Shown: positions 1-7,335, counted from the stretch's first letter. The stretch: DNA of 13,583 nucleotides from Bacteroidota bacterium (GCA_018969455.1 JAGWYI010000045.1:1-13583), one strand, 5' to 3'. The notes: a model not told the origin generated them from the sequence alone. Made by a program: numbers and translations.

Positions 1-422
1 ATATTTACCCCAAATTGGAGTATATCCTTCTCGGCCTTTCGAAAATCGGCATGAAACCAACGCTGCACCATCCGCCAGAAAGGAGAAGCGGAGTCTTTCA
101 AATTATCGTCGGTTTTTAGGGCCAACAACAATACATTGGCGCTTGCGGCATATTGCAATGAAAATGGAATCGCGTCGGTATCCCAATTTGAAGGCGTAAT
201 ACAAAGGTACGATTGCAAGGATTCAGGCCAGTTGTTGGTATCTTCCTTGGATAAAGTGGTGAGTAATTCTGCCAAAAACACAGTATCGTAATTGAGTGCC
301 AAGCGAGCCGTTTGGCCGTAGCGTTTGCCAATTGCTTTACAGGTGCCGCAGTAATGCAGGCGGTAATGCTCTCGCGCTGCATCCTGTTTGTTGCACGCAT
401 TGTTGATCATCAAACCAAACAT
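1..422 (-). CDS. DUF5685 family protein, N-terminal part (cut by window start)
   Basis: An open frame of 140 codons starts at the ATG read from 422 to 420 and runs off the left edge without a stop. The N-terminus MFGLMINNAC leads into a Cys-rich segment with Cys10 and a CGTC pair (Cys25, Cys28), then the stretch KRYGQTARLALNYDTVFLAE (33-52) and, near residue 90, a QYAASANVLLLALKTDD segment. This order (a CGxC motif, a YD-TFL helix, then a YAA-x-N-xLL helix with an acidic end) is what I remember of the DUF5685 family. The role of that family is unknown to me; the cysteines suggest a metal site, which is inference. A possible promoter lies upstream on the minus strand: a -7-like TACTTTTA (500-507, last base off consensus) with TTTG at 524-527. 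The C-terminal part lies outside the window. The family call is from memory of its motifs and fairly sure; the function is not known. Confidence 0.75.
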   Translation of the reverse strand, partial: MFGLMINNACNKQDAAREHYRLHYCGTCKAIGKRYGQTARLALNYDTVFLAELLTTLSKEDTNNWPESLQSYLCITPSNWDTDAIPFSLQYAASANVLLLALKTDDNLKDSASPFWRMVQRWFHADFRKAEKDILQFGVN

Positions 423-786
423 ATTCGTAGAATTTAGGATGCCTACTTTTTTAAATCAATAAAAGGGTTTCGGCGTTTTCCCTTCAATGTAAACAAGTTT
501 AAAAGTATAAAAATGGCAAAACGCAAAAAATGACAATTATTATTTGGTTTATTGATTTGTGTTAATTTTGAAATACCAAATACATAAAACTGGAATAAAA
601 TGAGGTTCCCGGTAAAACCTGAATAGATTGAAATGCAAATCGCAGCGCGCTTTTGTGCATGGCTGCTGTTCTAAATTATTGAAAATTAAAGCAAAATGTA
701 TTGGGCGTTGTTTCGTATATTTTCATTTCTTTTGAGAAAACCGCCTCATCAGGCTTACGAACCTATCCTCCATAATCGAAAATATA

Positions 787-868
787 CCAGGATTCGCCGG
801 ATTTTGTGGATAAATCAGGGTGGATTTCGCTGATTTATAATGATTTATAAAGATCATTATGCACAAAA
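787..868 (-). repeat. Dispersed 82 bp intergenic repeat, copy A
   Basis: Read on the minus strand, this stretch matches 5621-5702 on the plus strand without gaps. I count 70 identical bases of 82, about 85%. Sub-units rich in AAATC and AATCC occur along it. The tandem 10-mer TGATTTATAA stands twice at 831-850. An 8 bp inverted repeat, ATAATGAT against ATCATTAT with an 8 nt spacer, lies in the same half. Similarity continues more weakly to about 770 and 874. AATCC-rich intergenic repeats of this general look are, as I recall, common in Bacteroidota genomes. No coding function is suggested. Confidence 0.8.
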
Positions 869-920
869 TCTGGCAGCGTAAAGTATATACTTTGAAAAGG
901 CGCTGAACCTGAATTTGGAT

Positions 921-958
921 AAAAAAAACCGGCATCAGAAAACTTCCAATGCCGGTTT
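921..958 (-). terminator. Rho-independent terminator of the lipoprotein gene
   Basis: On the minus strand a perfect 10 bp stem, AAACCGGCAT (from 958) pairing with ATGCCGGTTT (to 926), encloses a 13 nt loop. It runs straight into a T tract, seen as A residues at 921-928. It lies 23 bp past the lipoprotein stop codon. In the plus direction only a short T run follows, so it should act mainly on the minus-strand unit. Confidence 0.88.
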
Positions 959-980
959 ATACCCAATGTGCAGAAAGGAA

Positions 981-1385
981 TCAATTCACGGTCAGTGTGA
1001 GTATTTTTTGTGCGATGTTTCCATCGGAATCAGTGATGGTGAAATACCATTTTTCGGTACCAGACTGGTTGCGTGTGGTAATGTTTACGTCAGACTCGAA
1101 AAGATCCGCAGTAATGTTGATGTTTTGAAAGGAGGAGGTGCTTGTTGCGCCATCATAAGCATAGGAAACCGTGTAGTTTTTCAGATCGTCCTCTGTTTTG
1201 GTTGCTTTGATTCCTACTTTCAGGGTTGTGTTTTTTGCCACGGTTGCATCGGCAGAAGTATAGCCGCTGCCGGTTTTAAATTCGATGGTAGGGGGCGTTT
1301 CCGGGTCTTCATCTTTGTCTTTGCATGCAGTTGCAAATGAAAATGTTGCCAGAAATAACATGAGCAAAATTTTAGAGAATTTCAT
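981..1385 (-). CDS. Small surface-type lipoprotein, unknown function
   Basis: This 134-residue protein begins MKFSKILLMLFLATFSFATA and then Cys21, a signal peptide with a lipobox, so it should be lipidated. The residues right after the cysteine, KDKDED, resemble the acidic export signal that sends Bacteroidota lipoproteins to the cell surface. The remainder (about 30-134) is a single beta-rich, Ig-like module. It starts with PTIEFKTGSGYTSADATV and ends in a strand pattern around EKWYFTITDSDGNIAQK. I recall similar small lipoproteins in Bacteroidota but no assigned role. It lies 132 bp downstream of the TonB-dependent receptor on the same strand, with no clear -7 box between, and is followed by a strong terminator. 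It may therefore be the last gene of that unit and an accessory of the receptor; this is inference from position. Confidence 0.8.
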   Translation of the reverse strand: MKFSKILLMLFLATFSFATACKDKDEDPETPPTIEFKTGSGYTSADATVAKNTTLKVGIKATKTEDDLKNYTVSYAYDGATSTSSFQNINITADLFESDVNITTRNQSGTEKWYFTITDSDGNIAQKILTLTVN

Positions 1386-1517
1386 AGGCGTAAAAATTTT
1401 TAAAAAAGTGGTTAAAAAATGGAATGCCGCCTGAATGGCTGCGTGGAGTGTTGAGTTGGGCGCTGAGGGTAAATGCTATACGTCAAGGCAAGCATCAGGG
1501 ATGAATAAAACAAGTTT

Positions 1518-3527
1518 TTAGAATTGCCAGTTAAAGCTCAAGGCCACGTTACGGCCCATATCGAGGATGCCATATTGTTTGAAACGCGACAAATGGTCGT
1601 TGTAAGCGCGGTTGAGCAGATTTCGGCCGCTGAGCAGGATGCGCATGTTGTGGTATTGAATGCCACATCCGGCTTGCAACAGCCAATAAGCGGGAGTGGG
1701 TGTTTCATAAGTGCTCACCCGTTTTTGGGCTTCTACAATTTGTGCACCTGCAGAAACAAAGGTTTTCCATTGGTCTGATTTCAGTGGAAGGTAGTAACGT
1801 CCGCTCAGTTGCAGGCGATTTGCCGGGGTGTAAGGCAGGGCGTTGCCGTTATCGAGTTGGGAATGTATGTGGGAATAATCAATATTGATGGAAAGTCGGT
1901 CGGATTTGGCCAGTGATGCATCCAGTTCATAACCAAAAAAGGCAGCGTTATTTTGCAGGAAGCGGAAAACCGGGAATCCAAAGTTGTTTTCGTTGGTGGG
2001 GCTCAGGTAGATATAGTTGAAATATTTGTTGTAATATGCTACGGCGTGCAGGCTGAACCAGCCTTTTTGCCAACCCAGTGCCAGTTCGGAGTTGAGTGCT
2101 TGTTCCACCTTCATGTTGGGGTTTCCAATGTACCAGTTTGGGGTGCCTTCGTGCAGGCCATTGGCCGAGAGTTCGGCCAGGTTAGCGCCCCGGAACCCGG
2201 TTTCAACATTGGCTTTTATTGTAAAATTCCGCAAAAGAAAGCTTTGGCCGAGGGCGTAATTGAAAGAAGGGTAATTTTTGTTAAACGGAGGAATGGCACT
2301 GCCAACCGGGTTGAATTTTTTCGTCAAGCGGGTATCCACCTGGCGGCTGTTGAGCCGGAGTCCGCATTCAAAATTGCCAATGGTTGGTCCCAGCAATTGT
2401 TGTTTTTTCAAATAAGTGTACAATCCGGCTTCCAATTGGCTGGCATCGGGCACGATAATTCGGCTACCCAAATTTTTATTGAATTGAGCCATTGAAGCAA
2501 ATCCGCTGGTCCAGCTCCAGCGGTTGGGCAACTGGCGTTCGATGTTTACATTGAAATTTGCGGTCAGGAGCAGGAGGTCCAGATCGACCCGCTTGGAGCG
2601 CTCAATCTCCTGGCGGTGGTTGATTTGGGCGCCTGCGGTTGCCGTCAATTTGGTTTTTTCACTGATCTGTAAGGTGTTTTTGCTGCTCAATACCCCAAAC
2701 AACACGCTGTGATTGGCGCCTGTGTAGGCCCGCGTCCAGCGTGTACGTTCGTTGGCTTTGCGCAAATCGGAGGTGTCGGCAATGAATCCGAACCGATTAA
2801 AAGAGGTCAAAAGACGGTTTTCGCTGGTCCAATTGCCTTTATTATGGGTGTAGCTCAATTTCAGATTGGCGAGCGAAAACAGGGTATTGGGGATTTGCTT
2901 GCCTTTACCGTCTACATAATCGCCATGGCTGTCATAACCTGCCCGGATGGAAAATGCGTTGTGGGCATCGCCTTTTTTAATTCCGTAATCTACCCCGGCG
3001 CCGAGGGTATTGCTAAACATTTTGAGGTTGAGGTTTTGTCGCAGCACCCCGTTGGTTTGGTTGTCTTCTTCAATGATGTTGATCACGCCACCCATTGCAT
3101 CCGATCCGAATAATAGGGCTGCCGGACCTTTGATGAGTTCTACCCGTTCCACGCCCACATCTGAAAGCCCCAGTCCGTGTTCGTCTTCCCATTGTTGGTC
3201 TTCCAGTCGCAAGCCTGCCACATTAATTTGAATGCGGTTTCCCGAAACGCCGCGAATCACCGGTTTTGAAATGGCGCCCGTGGTTAGTTGGCTCACACCG
3301 GGCAGCGAGGCAAGGGCATCCGAAAGGGTTTGCGCGCCGTATTCCTTCATCTCGGTGTTGGTGATGGCCGTGATGTTGCGGCTGGTAGTGGTAAAAGAAG
3401 GCTTTTTTTCTAGGATAAATACCGTCTTTAAATCGGATGCTTTCAAGGTGTCATTTTGGGCCACCAATTGTTCTGCTGCGATTGCCAGCACAAAACAGAA
3501 TATTCCCGGGGGGAGAAGTTTTTTCAT
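1518..3527 (-). CDS. TonB-dependent outer-membrane receptor
   Basis: This 669-residue protein is an outer-membrane beta-barrel that imports a scarce ligand using TonB energy. A signal peptide covers residues 1-23 (MKKLLPPGIF, hydrophobic core, VAQ). A possible TonB box lies near 33-42. The plug, about 55-155, has the family signature: LSDALASLPGV, PVIRGVSGNRIQI, and VERVELIKGPAALLFGSDAMGGVINII. The barrel ends in an LLNRAY segment near the C-terminus and a final aromatic residue (NWQF). It lacks the N-terminal carboxypeptidase-like extension and SusD partner of glycan importers, so a metal, heme, cobalamin or siderophore is more likely. The plug and the C-terminal N-LLN...MGRN pattern recall ZnuD/BtuB-like receptors, but the ligand cannot be read from sequence. 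The frame opens nine codons earlier (3554), but the signal peptide clearly starts at 3527. Confidence 0.92.
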   Translation of the reverse strand: MKKLLPPGIFCFVLAIAAEQLVAQNDTLKASDLKTVFILEKKPSFTTTSRNITAITNTEMKEYGAQTLSDALASLPGVSQLTTGAISKPVIRGVSGNRIQINVAGLRLEDQQWEDEHGLGLSDVGVERVELIKGPAALLFGSDAMGGVINIIEEDNQTNGVLRQNLNLKMFSNTLGAGVDYGIKKGDAHNAFSIRAGYDSHGDYVDGKGKQIPNTLFSLANLKLSYTHNKGNWTSENRLLTSFNRFGFIADTSDLRKANERTRWTRAYTGANHSVLFGVLSSKNTLQISEKTKLTATAGAQINHRQEIERSKRVDLDLLLLTANFNVNIERQLPNRWSWTSGFASMAQFNKNLGSRIIVPDASQLEAGLYTYLKKQQLLGPTIGNFECGLRLNSRQVDTRLTKKFNPVGSAIPPFNKNYPSFNYALGQSFLLRNFTIKANVETGFRGANLAELSANGLHEGTPNWYIGNPNMKVEQALNSELALGWQKGWFSLHAVAYYNKYFNYIYLSPTNENNFGFPVFRFLQNNAAFFGYELDASLAKSDRLSINIDYSHIHSQLDNGNALPYTPANRLQLSGRYYLPLKSDQWKTFVSAGAQIVEAQKRVSTYETPTPAYWLLQAGCGIQYHNMRILLSGRNLLNRAYNDHLSRFKQYGILDMGRNVALSFNWQF

Positions 3528-3641
3528 AAAGCATTCATTTACTAAAAATGACACAAGCCCGCAATAAAATACAAATAAAGAACGACTTTCCTGGCTAATG
3601 CATAAAAAGCATATTAAATTAAGGCAAAATTATGGGGCCGC

Positions 3642-4133
3642 TTATTCCCCGAAAAAAGTATCGTAAGGGTTCACGGGTGGTGGTTCCGGTTGTTTTTTTT
3701 CCGGCAACTGCACGGGTTCCATCGGAGTATCGGGTTGCGATTTGGGGGTGCTTTCCAATTCTTCAAAAGCTGTGAATTCGTCTTCTGGCGCCGATTGAAA
3801 ACCGCCTTCTTGTTTCATGGCAGCCAATTTGTTGTATCCCAACGCTTTTACCAGCAAAAATAAGGAGAAAAACGGAAACCCGATTACGGCCAAAAAACCC
3901 ATAAACAGGCCAGCCACGGGATTGCGTTCGAGCAAGCGTAAAAAATCTTTGCCAGTATCTGCCACTGCACGCCAGTTGACCAACAAGGCCAACACCAGCA
4001 GAAAGGGCGCCGCCCAGTACAACAGGTAAAACAAACCGCGTAAAATATAATATCCGGCAAGGATAAATAAAACCCCGAAAACCAGACAGCCCAAGCCGCC
4101 ACGGCGGCCATTTATATTCGAATAAACATACAT
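3642..4133 (-). CDS. Hypothetical small membrane protein with acidic proline-rich tail
   Basis: This 163-residue protein has a short basic N-terminus (MYVYSNINGRRGG), then hydrophobic segments at about 13-31, 33-53 and 74-96. The first two are separated by only a few residues and may form a hairpin. Residues 105-163 form a charged tail, acidic at first (EDEFTAFEELE), then rich in Pro, Gln and Lys, ending NPYDTFFGE. No enzyme motif is visible and I do not know its function. Similar proteins beginning MYVYSN occur, from memory, in other Bacteroidota. It starts 18 bp after the EVE-domain gene stops and is very likely co-transcribed with it. No clear terminator follows before the receptor gene. 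Confidence 0.75.
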   Translation of the reverse strand: MYVYSNINGRRGGLGCLVFGVLFILAGYYILRGLFYLLYWAAPFLLVLALLVNWRAVADTGKDFLRLLERNPVAGLFMGFLAVIGFPFFSLFLLVKALGYNKLAAMKQEGGFQSAPEDEFTAFEELESTPKSQPDTPMEPVQLPEKKQPEPPPVNPYDTFFGE

Positions 4134-4151
4134 GACTTCAAACTCTTTTGG

Positions 4152-4565
4152 TCAAATTTGCGTATCTGCCAGGGAAAGCAACACAGAAAATTCGGCGGAA
4201 GTAAGGGGCATTACCGACAAACGGCCGTTTCGAACCAATCCGATTTGTTGTAAATCGGGGTGCGCCTTGATTTCTGCCAGTGGAACGGGGCGATTCAGGG
4301 ACTTTAGGGGCGCCAGATCTACGGCCGACCAGTCGCCTTTTTCGGCCGTTGGATCGGGGTAATGGGCCGTAATGACCTGTGCGATGCCCACTATTTCGAG
4401 CCCGATGTTGGAGTGGTAGTACAAACACCAATCGCCCACTTCCATGGCGCGCAAGTGGTTGCGCGCCTGATAATTGCGCACACCGTCCCAGCGTACACGG
4501 CCTTCGTTTTGCAATTGTTCGAAACTGTATACATCGGGTTCCGATTTTACGATCCAGTATTGCAT
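4152..4565 (-). CDS. EVE domain-containing protein
   Basis: This 137-residue protein is a single EVE domain, the PUA-like fold also seen in human THYN1. The hallmark opening MQYWIVKSEPDVYSFEQL is followed by RWDGVRNYQARNHLRAM (25-41), GDWCLYYHSN (44-53) and the core strand segment GLEIVGIAQV (55-64). The length is normal for stand-alone family members. EVE domains are thought to bind modified bases in DNA or RNA, using an aromatic pocket. The ligand of this one is unknown. It lies 45 bp after xerD and 18 bp before a membrane protein gene, all on the minus strand, so the three probably form an operon. No restriction or methylation genes are visible nearby. The family call is firm; the biological role is not. 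Confidence 0.93.
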   Translation of the reverse strand: MQYWIVKSEPDVYSFEQLQNEGRVRWDGVRNYQARNHLRAMEVGDWCLYYHSNIGLEIVGIAQVITAHYPDPTAEKGDWSAVDLAPLKSLNRPVPLAEIKAHPDLQQIGLVRNGRLSVMPLTSAEFSVLLSLADTQI

Positions 4566-4610
4566 GCTGCTAGAAATTCGAATTTGACGCTCAAAAGTAC
4601 AGGTTTCGGT

Positions 4611-5528
4611 TTATGTACGGTTCATTTTGTTGCGGGGATGAAACAGCAGTACTGTTTCTTTCAAATATTCGGTATCGATGTGGGTATAGATTTCGGTGGT
4701 AGTGATGCTTTCGTGGCCCAACATATCCTGAACTGCTTTGAGGTCGGCCCCGCCTTCCACCAGATGGGTGGCAAAAGAATGGCGAAAAGTGTGTGGACTG
4801 ATATTTTTGGTGATGCCTGCTTTCTCTGCCAATTCCTTGATGATGTAAAACACCATTACCCGCGAAAGCCCGCGCCCGCGGCGGTTGAGAAACACCACAT
4901 GTTCCTGACCAGCCTGCACATTTTCGACCTTGTCGCGCTCGTATTCCAGGTATTGCTGCAGAAATTTCACCGCCGAGTGCCCGATTGGGACCAGGCGTTC
5001 CTTGTTGTTTTTACCCAAAACTTTGATGAAACCAGCTTCCAGAAAAAGGTTGTTGCGGCGCAGGCTCACCGCCTCGCTCACGCGCAATCCGCAGGCATAC
5101 ATGGTTTCCAGCAGGGCTCGGTTCCGCAAACCCTGTGGCTCGGAGAGGTCAACGCTGTCGAGCAGGCGTTGCATTTCGAAAACAGACAGCACTTCCGGGA
5201 TGTAACGGCGCAGGCGCGGGCTTTCCAGAATTTCGCTGGGGTCCTCGTCGATGAGGTCTTCCACGAGTAAAAACTTGAAAAAAGCGCGCAAACCGGATAA
5301 AATACGCGCTTGTGAGCTGGCTTCAAGCCCCAATTGATTGATGGATTGCACGAATTGCTCGAGATGCGGGCTTTGAACTTGCAGGGGGCCGAGGCCCGGT
5401 TGCGCGCGCTCGAGGTATTGCACCAATTTTTGCACATCCTGTAAATAGGCTTCCTGCGTGCGGGCGCTCAGGGCGCGCTCGAGCAGCAGGTAGGCTTGAA
5501 ATTGTTGAAGGGCATTGGGCCAGGTCAT
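4611..5528 (-). CDS. xerD: Tyrosine recombinase XerD
   Basis: This 305-residue protein has the usual XerC/XerD length and layout. An N-terminal core-binding domain (about 3-88, with a YL-x-x-V pattern) is followed by the catalytic domain (about 110-290). All catalytic residues are visible: Arg149 in ACGLRVSE, Lys173 in LGKNNKERLVP, His246 and Arg249 in PHTFRHSFATHL, His272 in LGHESITTTEIYTH, and the nucleophile Tyr281. XerD acts with a partner at the dif site to resolve chromosome dimers after replication. The strong GHESITTTEIYTHI ending favours XerD over an integrase of a mobile element, and no element is visible around it. It is the first gene of a tight minus-strand cluster with the EVE and membrane protein genes. 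It could be XerC, since the two are close in sequence. Confidence 0.93.
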   Translation of the reverse strand: MTWPNALQQFQAYLLLERALSARTQEAYLQDVQKLVQYLERAQPGLGPLQVQSPHLEQFVQSINQLGLEASSQARILSGLRAFFKFLLVEDLIDEDPSEILESPRLRRYIPEVLSVFEMQRLLDSVDLSEPQGLRNRALLETMYACGLRVSEAVSLRRNNLFLEAGFIKVLGKNNKERLVPIGHSAVKFLQQYLEYERDKVENVQAGQEHVVFLNRRGRGLSRVMVFYIIKELAEKAGITKNISPHTFRHSFATHLVEGGADLKAVQDMLGHESITTTEIYTHIDTEYLKETVLLFHPRNKMNRT

Positions 5529-5541
5529 GTATTTTAAAATT

Positions 5542-5556
5542 AATCAGATACTGATT
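5542..5556. promoter_or_regulatory. Perfect palindrome just upstream of xerD
   Basis: AATCAG-ATA-CTGATT is a perfect 6-3-6 palindrome ending 14 bp before the xerD start codon. Its position suits an operator acting on the xerD unit, but no regulator can be named. A chance palindrome in AT-rich DNA is possible. Confidence 0.3.
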
Positions 5557-5620
5557 TAAAAAGCAAAATAAACGTTTATTCGTAGAAAAACAGGGGCAAT
5601 TTTTACTTCACGCCGCCATC

Positions 5621-5702
5621 TTTTGTGCATAATGATCTTTACAATTTATTATAAATCAACGAAATAAATCCCGATTTATCCCTAAAATCTGGCGAGTCCT
5701 GG
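5621..5702 (+). repeat. Dispersed 82 bp intergenic repeat, copy B
   Basis: This is the plus-strand partner of copy A at 787-868, with 70 of 82 bases identical by hand count and no gaps. Both ends are well conserved: TTTTGTGCATAATGATCTTT at the start and GGCGA-TCCTGG at the end. The tandem 10-mer of copy A is degraded here to one perfect unit. It fills much of the divergent gap between xerD (5528) and the histidine kinase (5855). The next ATG after it (5711) lies in the kinase frame, but this is unlikely to be the real start. Confidence 0.8.
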
Positions 5703-5772
5703 AATAAATTATGGCAAAAGTGGCAGTTGTCCTCCCCTTTAAAATTTTATTAATTCCCCGGCAATACAATCA

Positions 5773-5780
5773 TAAATTTG
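5773..5780 (+). promoter_or_regulatory. Candidate -7 box for the histidine kinase gene
   Basis: TAAATTTG matches the Bacteroidota -7 consensus TAnnTTTG exactly, 75 bp before the chosen kinase start. No good TTTG element lies at the usual -33 distance, so the call is tentative. If real, transcription begins near 5787, which rules out the upstream ATG at 5711. Confidence 0.35.
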
Positions 5781-5854
5781 CCCTCCCATTGTTATTGTGG
5801 CATTGCCACCCTTCGCGATGGTACAACGCGATGCATCCCAAATCGAACTTACCC

Positions 5855-7330
5855 ATGAGCGCACAACGCATTCGATTGATTATTGCCATGATGACCCTTG
5901 CCTTGCTCGGTATCATCTGCTTGCAGATTTACTGGATCAACTGGAGCATTCGGCTCAACGAAGAGCAATTTGACAAAAACGTTTATGCTGCGCTCAATCG
6001 GGTGGCCGATAAGTTGCAATACTACGAAGAAGTATCGGTGTTATTGGCCATCAATTCCTCACATCAACAGAACGCCTCGCGGAACATTGAAAAAGCGGCA
6101 GAGTTTTTAGAAAACGGATTTGCTGCACACCGCCTGGCCAAGTCTGATAGCCTGGCCAATCCGGGCCGAGGCCGGAACAAAGGCTTTCAAGATGTCGTTA
6201 CGGCCTACGAATACCTCAAGGTGACTCAATTGGTAGATGCCAAGCCTCTGGCCGAACGCATCCAGCTCGATTTGCTTGCACAAAGCGTAAAGGAAGAGCT
6301 GGATAGTCGGGGGATCCGTGCGCAATACCAATACGGCGTTTTTTCCAAAATTAAAAACAGTTTTGTGGTGGTCAATGATCACTATGTGGTGGTAGATAAT
6401 GGCCCGCAAATTACCCATGGCGGCGCTGCTACTTTGTATAATTCGCCCTATCGAGTGGCGTTGTTTCAGCAAGATATCGAATCGCCGGGTTACCTTTCCT
6501 TGTATTTTCCCAATAGAACCAGTTTGGTGCTTGCTTCGGTTTGGACAGCCCTGGTGCTTTCTGTCATTTTTACCGGGGTTATCCTTTTTTGTTTTTGGTA
6601 TACCATTCGGGTCATTTTCCGTCAGAAGAAATTGTCGGAAATGAAAAACGACTTCATCAACAACATGACCCACGAATTCAAAACCCCCATTGCCACCATT
6701 TCCCTGGCGGCTGACAACATTGGAAGTCCGATGATTATGAGCAACCCGGATAAAATCAAACGCTTTCTCGACATCATTCGCCAGGAGAACCGACGGATGA
6801 ACAGCCAGGTTGAGCGGGTGCTTCAAATGGCCCTGATAGACAAGCGCGATTTCCAACTCCGATTGGGCGATCTGAACTTACATGAATTGGTGCAACAAGC
6901 CGTGGATAATTTCAGTTTGCAGGTGGAAAAACGCGAGGGCCTATTACAAACCGATCTGAAAGCTGAACGGCCGGTAATTGAAGGCGATGCAACGCATATC
7001 GCTTCTATTATTCACAATTTGCTCGACAATGCCAACAAATACAGCCCGGAGAAGCCAGAAATTACCATCTATACGCGCAATGTTCCCATGGGTGTTGAAT
7101 TGACAGTGGAAGATAAAGGCATCGGAATCAGCAAAGAAACCCGAAAACACATCTTCGACAAATTTTACCGTGCCCATACCGGCAACATCCACGATGTAAA
7201 AGGGTTCGGATTGGGTTTGAGTTACGTCAAAGCCATCATGACCGCCCACAAAGGACTTATTGACGTAAAAAGTGAATTGGGCAAAGGAAGTAGTTTCACG
7301 CTTACCTTCCCCTTTCATCAGCACGACTAG
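5855..7330 (+). CDS. Sensor histidine kinase, membrane-bound, no adjacent response regulator
   Basis: This 491-residue kinase has a first membrane segment at about 7-28, an extracytoplasmic sensor region of some 195 residues (30-225) with no recognised fold, and a second membrane segment at about 225-250. The cytoplasmic kinase core follows without an obvious HAMP or PAS domain. The H-box is FINNMTHEFKTPIATISLA with phospho-acceptor His273. The ATP-binding part has the N-box HNLLDNANKYSPE, the G1 box DKGIGIS (420-426), the F-box FDKFYR and the G2 box GFGLGLSYVK, so the enzyme looks intact. The frame is open back to 5711. I chose 5855 because MSAQRIRLIIAMMTLALLGI is the usual start of this kinase type; 5831 is an alternative. 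In related Bacteroidota kinases the response regulator gene usually follows directly; here a convergent peptidase gene begins its stop 5 bp away. Its partner must lie elsewhere. Confidence 0.92.
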   Translation: MSAQRIRLIIAMMTLALLGIICLQIYWINWSIRLNEEQFDKNVYAALNRVADKLQYYEEVSVLLAINSSHQQNASRNIEKAAEFLENGFAAHRLAKSDSLANPGRGRNKGFQDVVTAYEYLKVTQLVDAKPLAERIQLDLLAQSVKEELDSRGIRAQYQYGVFSKIKNSFVVVNDHYVVVDNGPQITHGGAATLYNSPYRVALFQQDIESPGYLSLYFPNRTSLVLASVWTALVLSVIFTGVILFCFWYTIRVIFRQKKLSEMKNDFINNMTHEFKTPIATISLAADNIGSPMIMSNPDKIKRFLDIIRQENRRMNSQVERVLQMALIDKRDFQLRLGDLNLHELVQQAVDNFSLQVEKREGLLQTDLKAERPVIEGDATHIASIIHNLLDNANKYSPEKPEITIYTRNVPMGVELTVEDKGIGISKETRKHIFDKFYRAHTGNIHDVKGFGLGLSYVKAIMTAHKGLIDVKSELGKGSSFTLTFPFHQHD

Positions 7331-7335
7331 ATTTA

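Larger units (their letters stand above)
423..980. other. AT-rich intergenic region with repeat copy and terminator
   Basis: This gap of about 560 bp separates the DUF5685 gene from the lipoprotein gene, both on the minus strand. It contains an 82 bp dispersed repeat (787-868) and the lipoprotein terminator (921-958). It also has a plus-strand -7-like box TAATTTTG at 563-570 with no gene after it. A 10 bp exact inverted repeat, TTTTGTGCAT at 651-660 and ATGCACAAAA at 859-868, brackets the central part. Short open frames exist, but none has a recognisable protein pattern. Confidence 0.6.

Noticed and set aside
116..400. 94-codon minus-strand open frame
   Set aside because: It is offset by one base from the DUF5685 frame (1-422), which has the recognisable protein pattern.
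831..850. CRISPR-like tandem repeat
   Set aside because: It is only two adjacent 10-mers with no spacers and no cas genes in the window.
723..935. 70-codon minus-strand open frame
   Set aside because: It runs through repeat copy A and begins in the terminator hairpin; the product has no family features.
1400..1415. Possible fourth TTAACC-type operator before the lipoprotein gene
   Set aside because: Only one arm (GGTTAA) is intact; the other matches 4 of 6 in an A/T-rich run, so chance is likely.
4362..5270. 302-codon plus-strand open frame
   Set aside because: It is antisense to EVE and xerD, both firmly identified; its product is low-complexity and unrecognisable.
5621..5660. dif recombination site near xerD
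   Set aside because: The GTGCATAATG...TTATAAAT layout faintly resembles dif, but a near copy exists at 787-868 and the core spacing does not fit the 11-6-11 form.
787..5702. Composite transposon or genomic island flanked by the inverted repeats
   Set aside because: No transposase, no target duplication seen, and the enclosed genes include xerD of housekeeping type.
5711..5854. N-terminal extension of the histidine kinase
   Set aside because: The extra 48 residues start at the edge of repeat copy B, precede the candidate -7 box and do not resemble the usual kinase start.
6107..6856. 249-codon minus-strand open frame
   Set aside because: It is antisense to the histidine kinase, whose motifs span the same bases.
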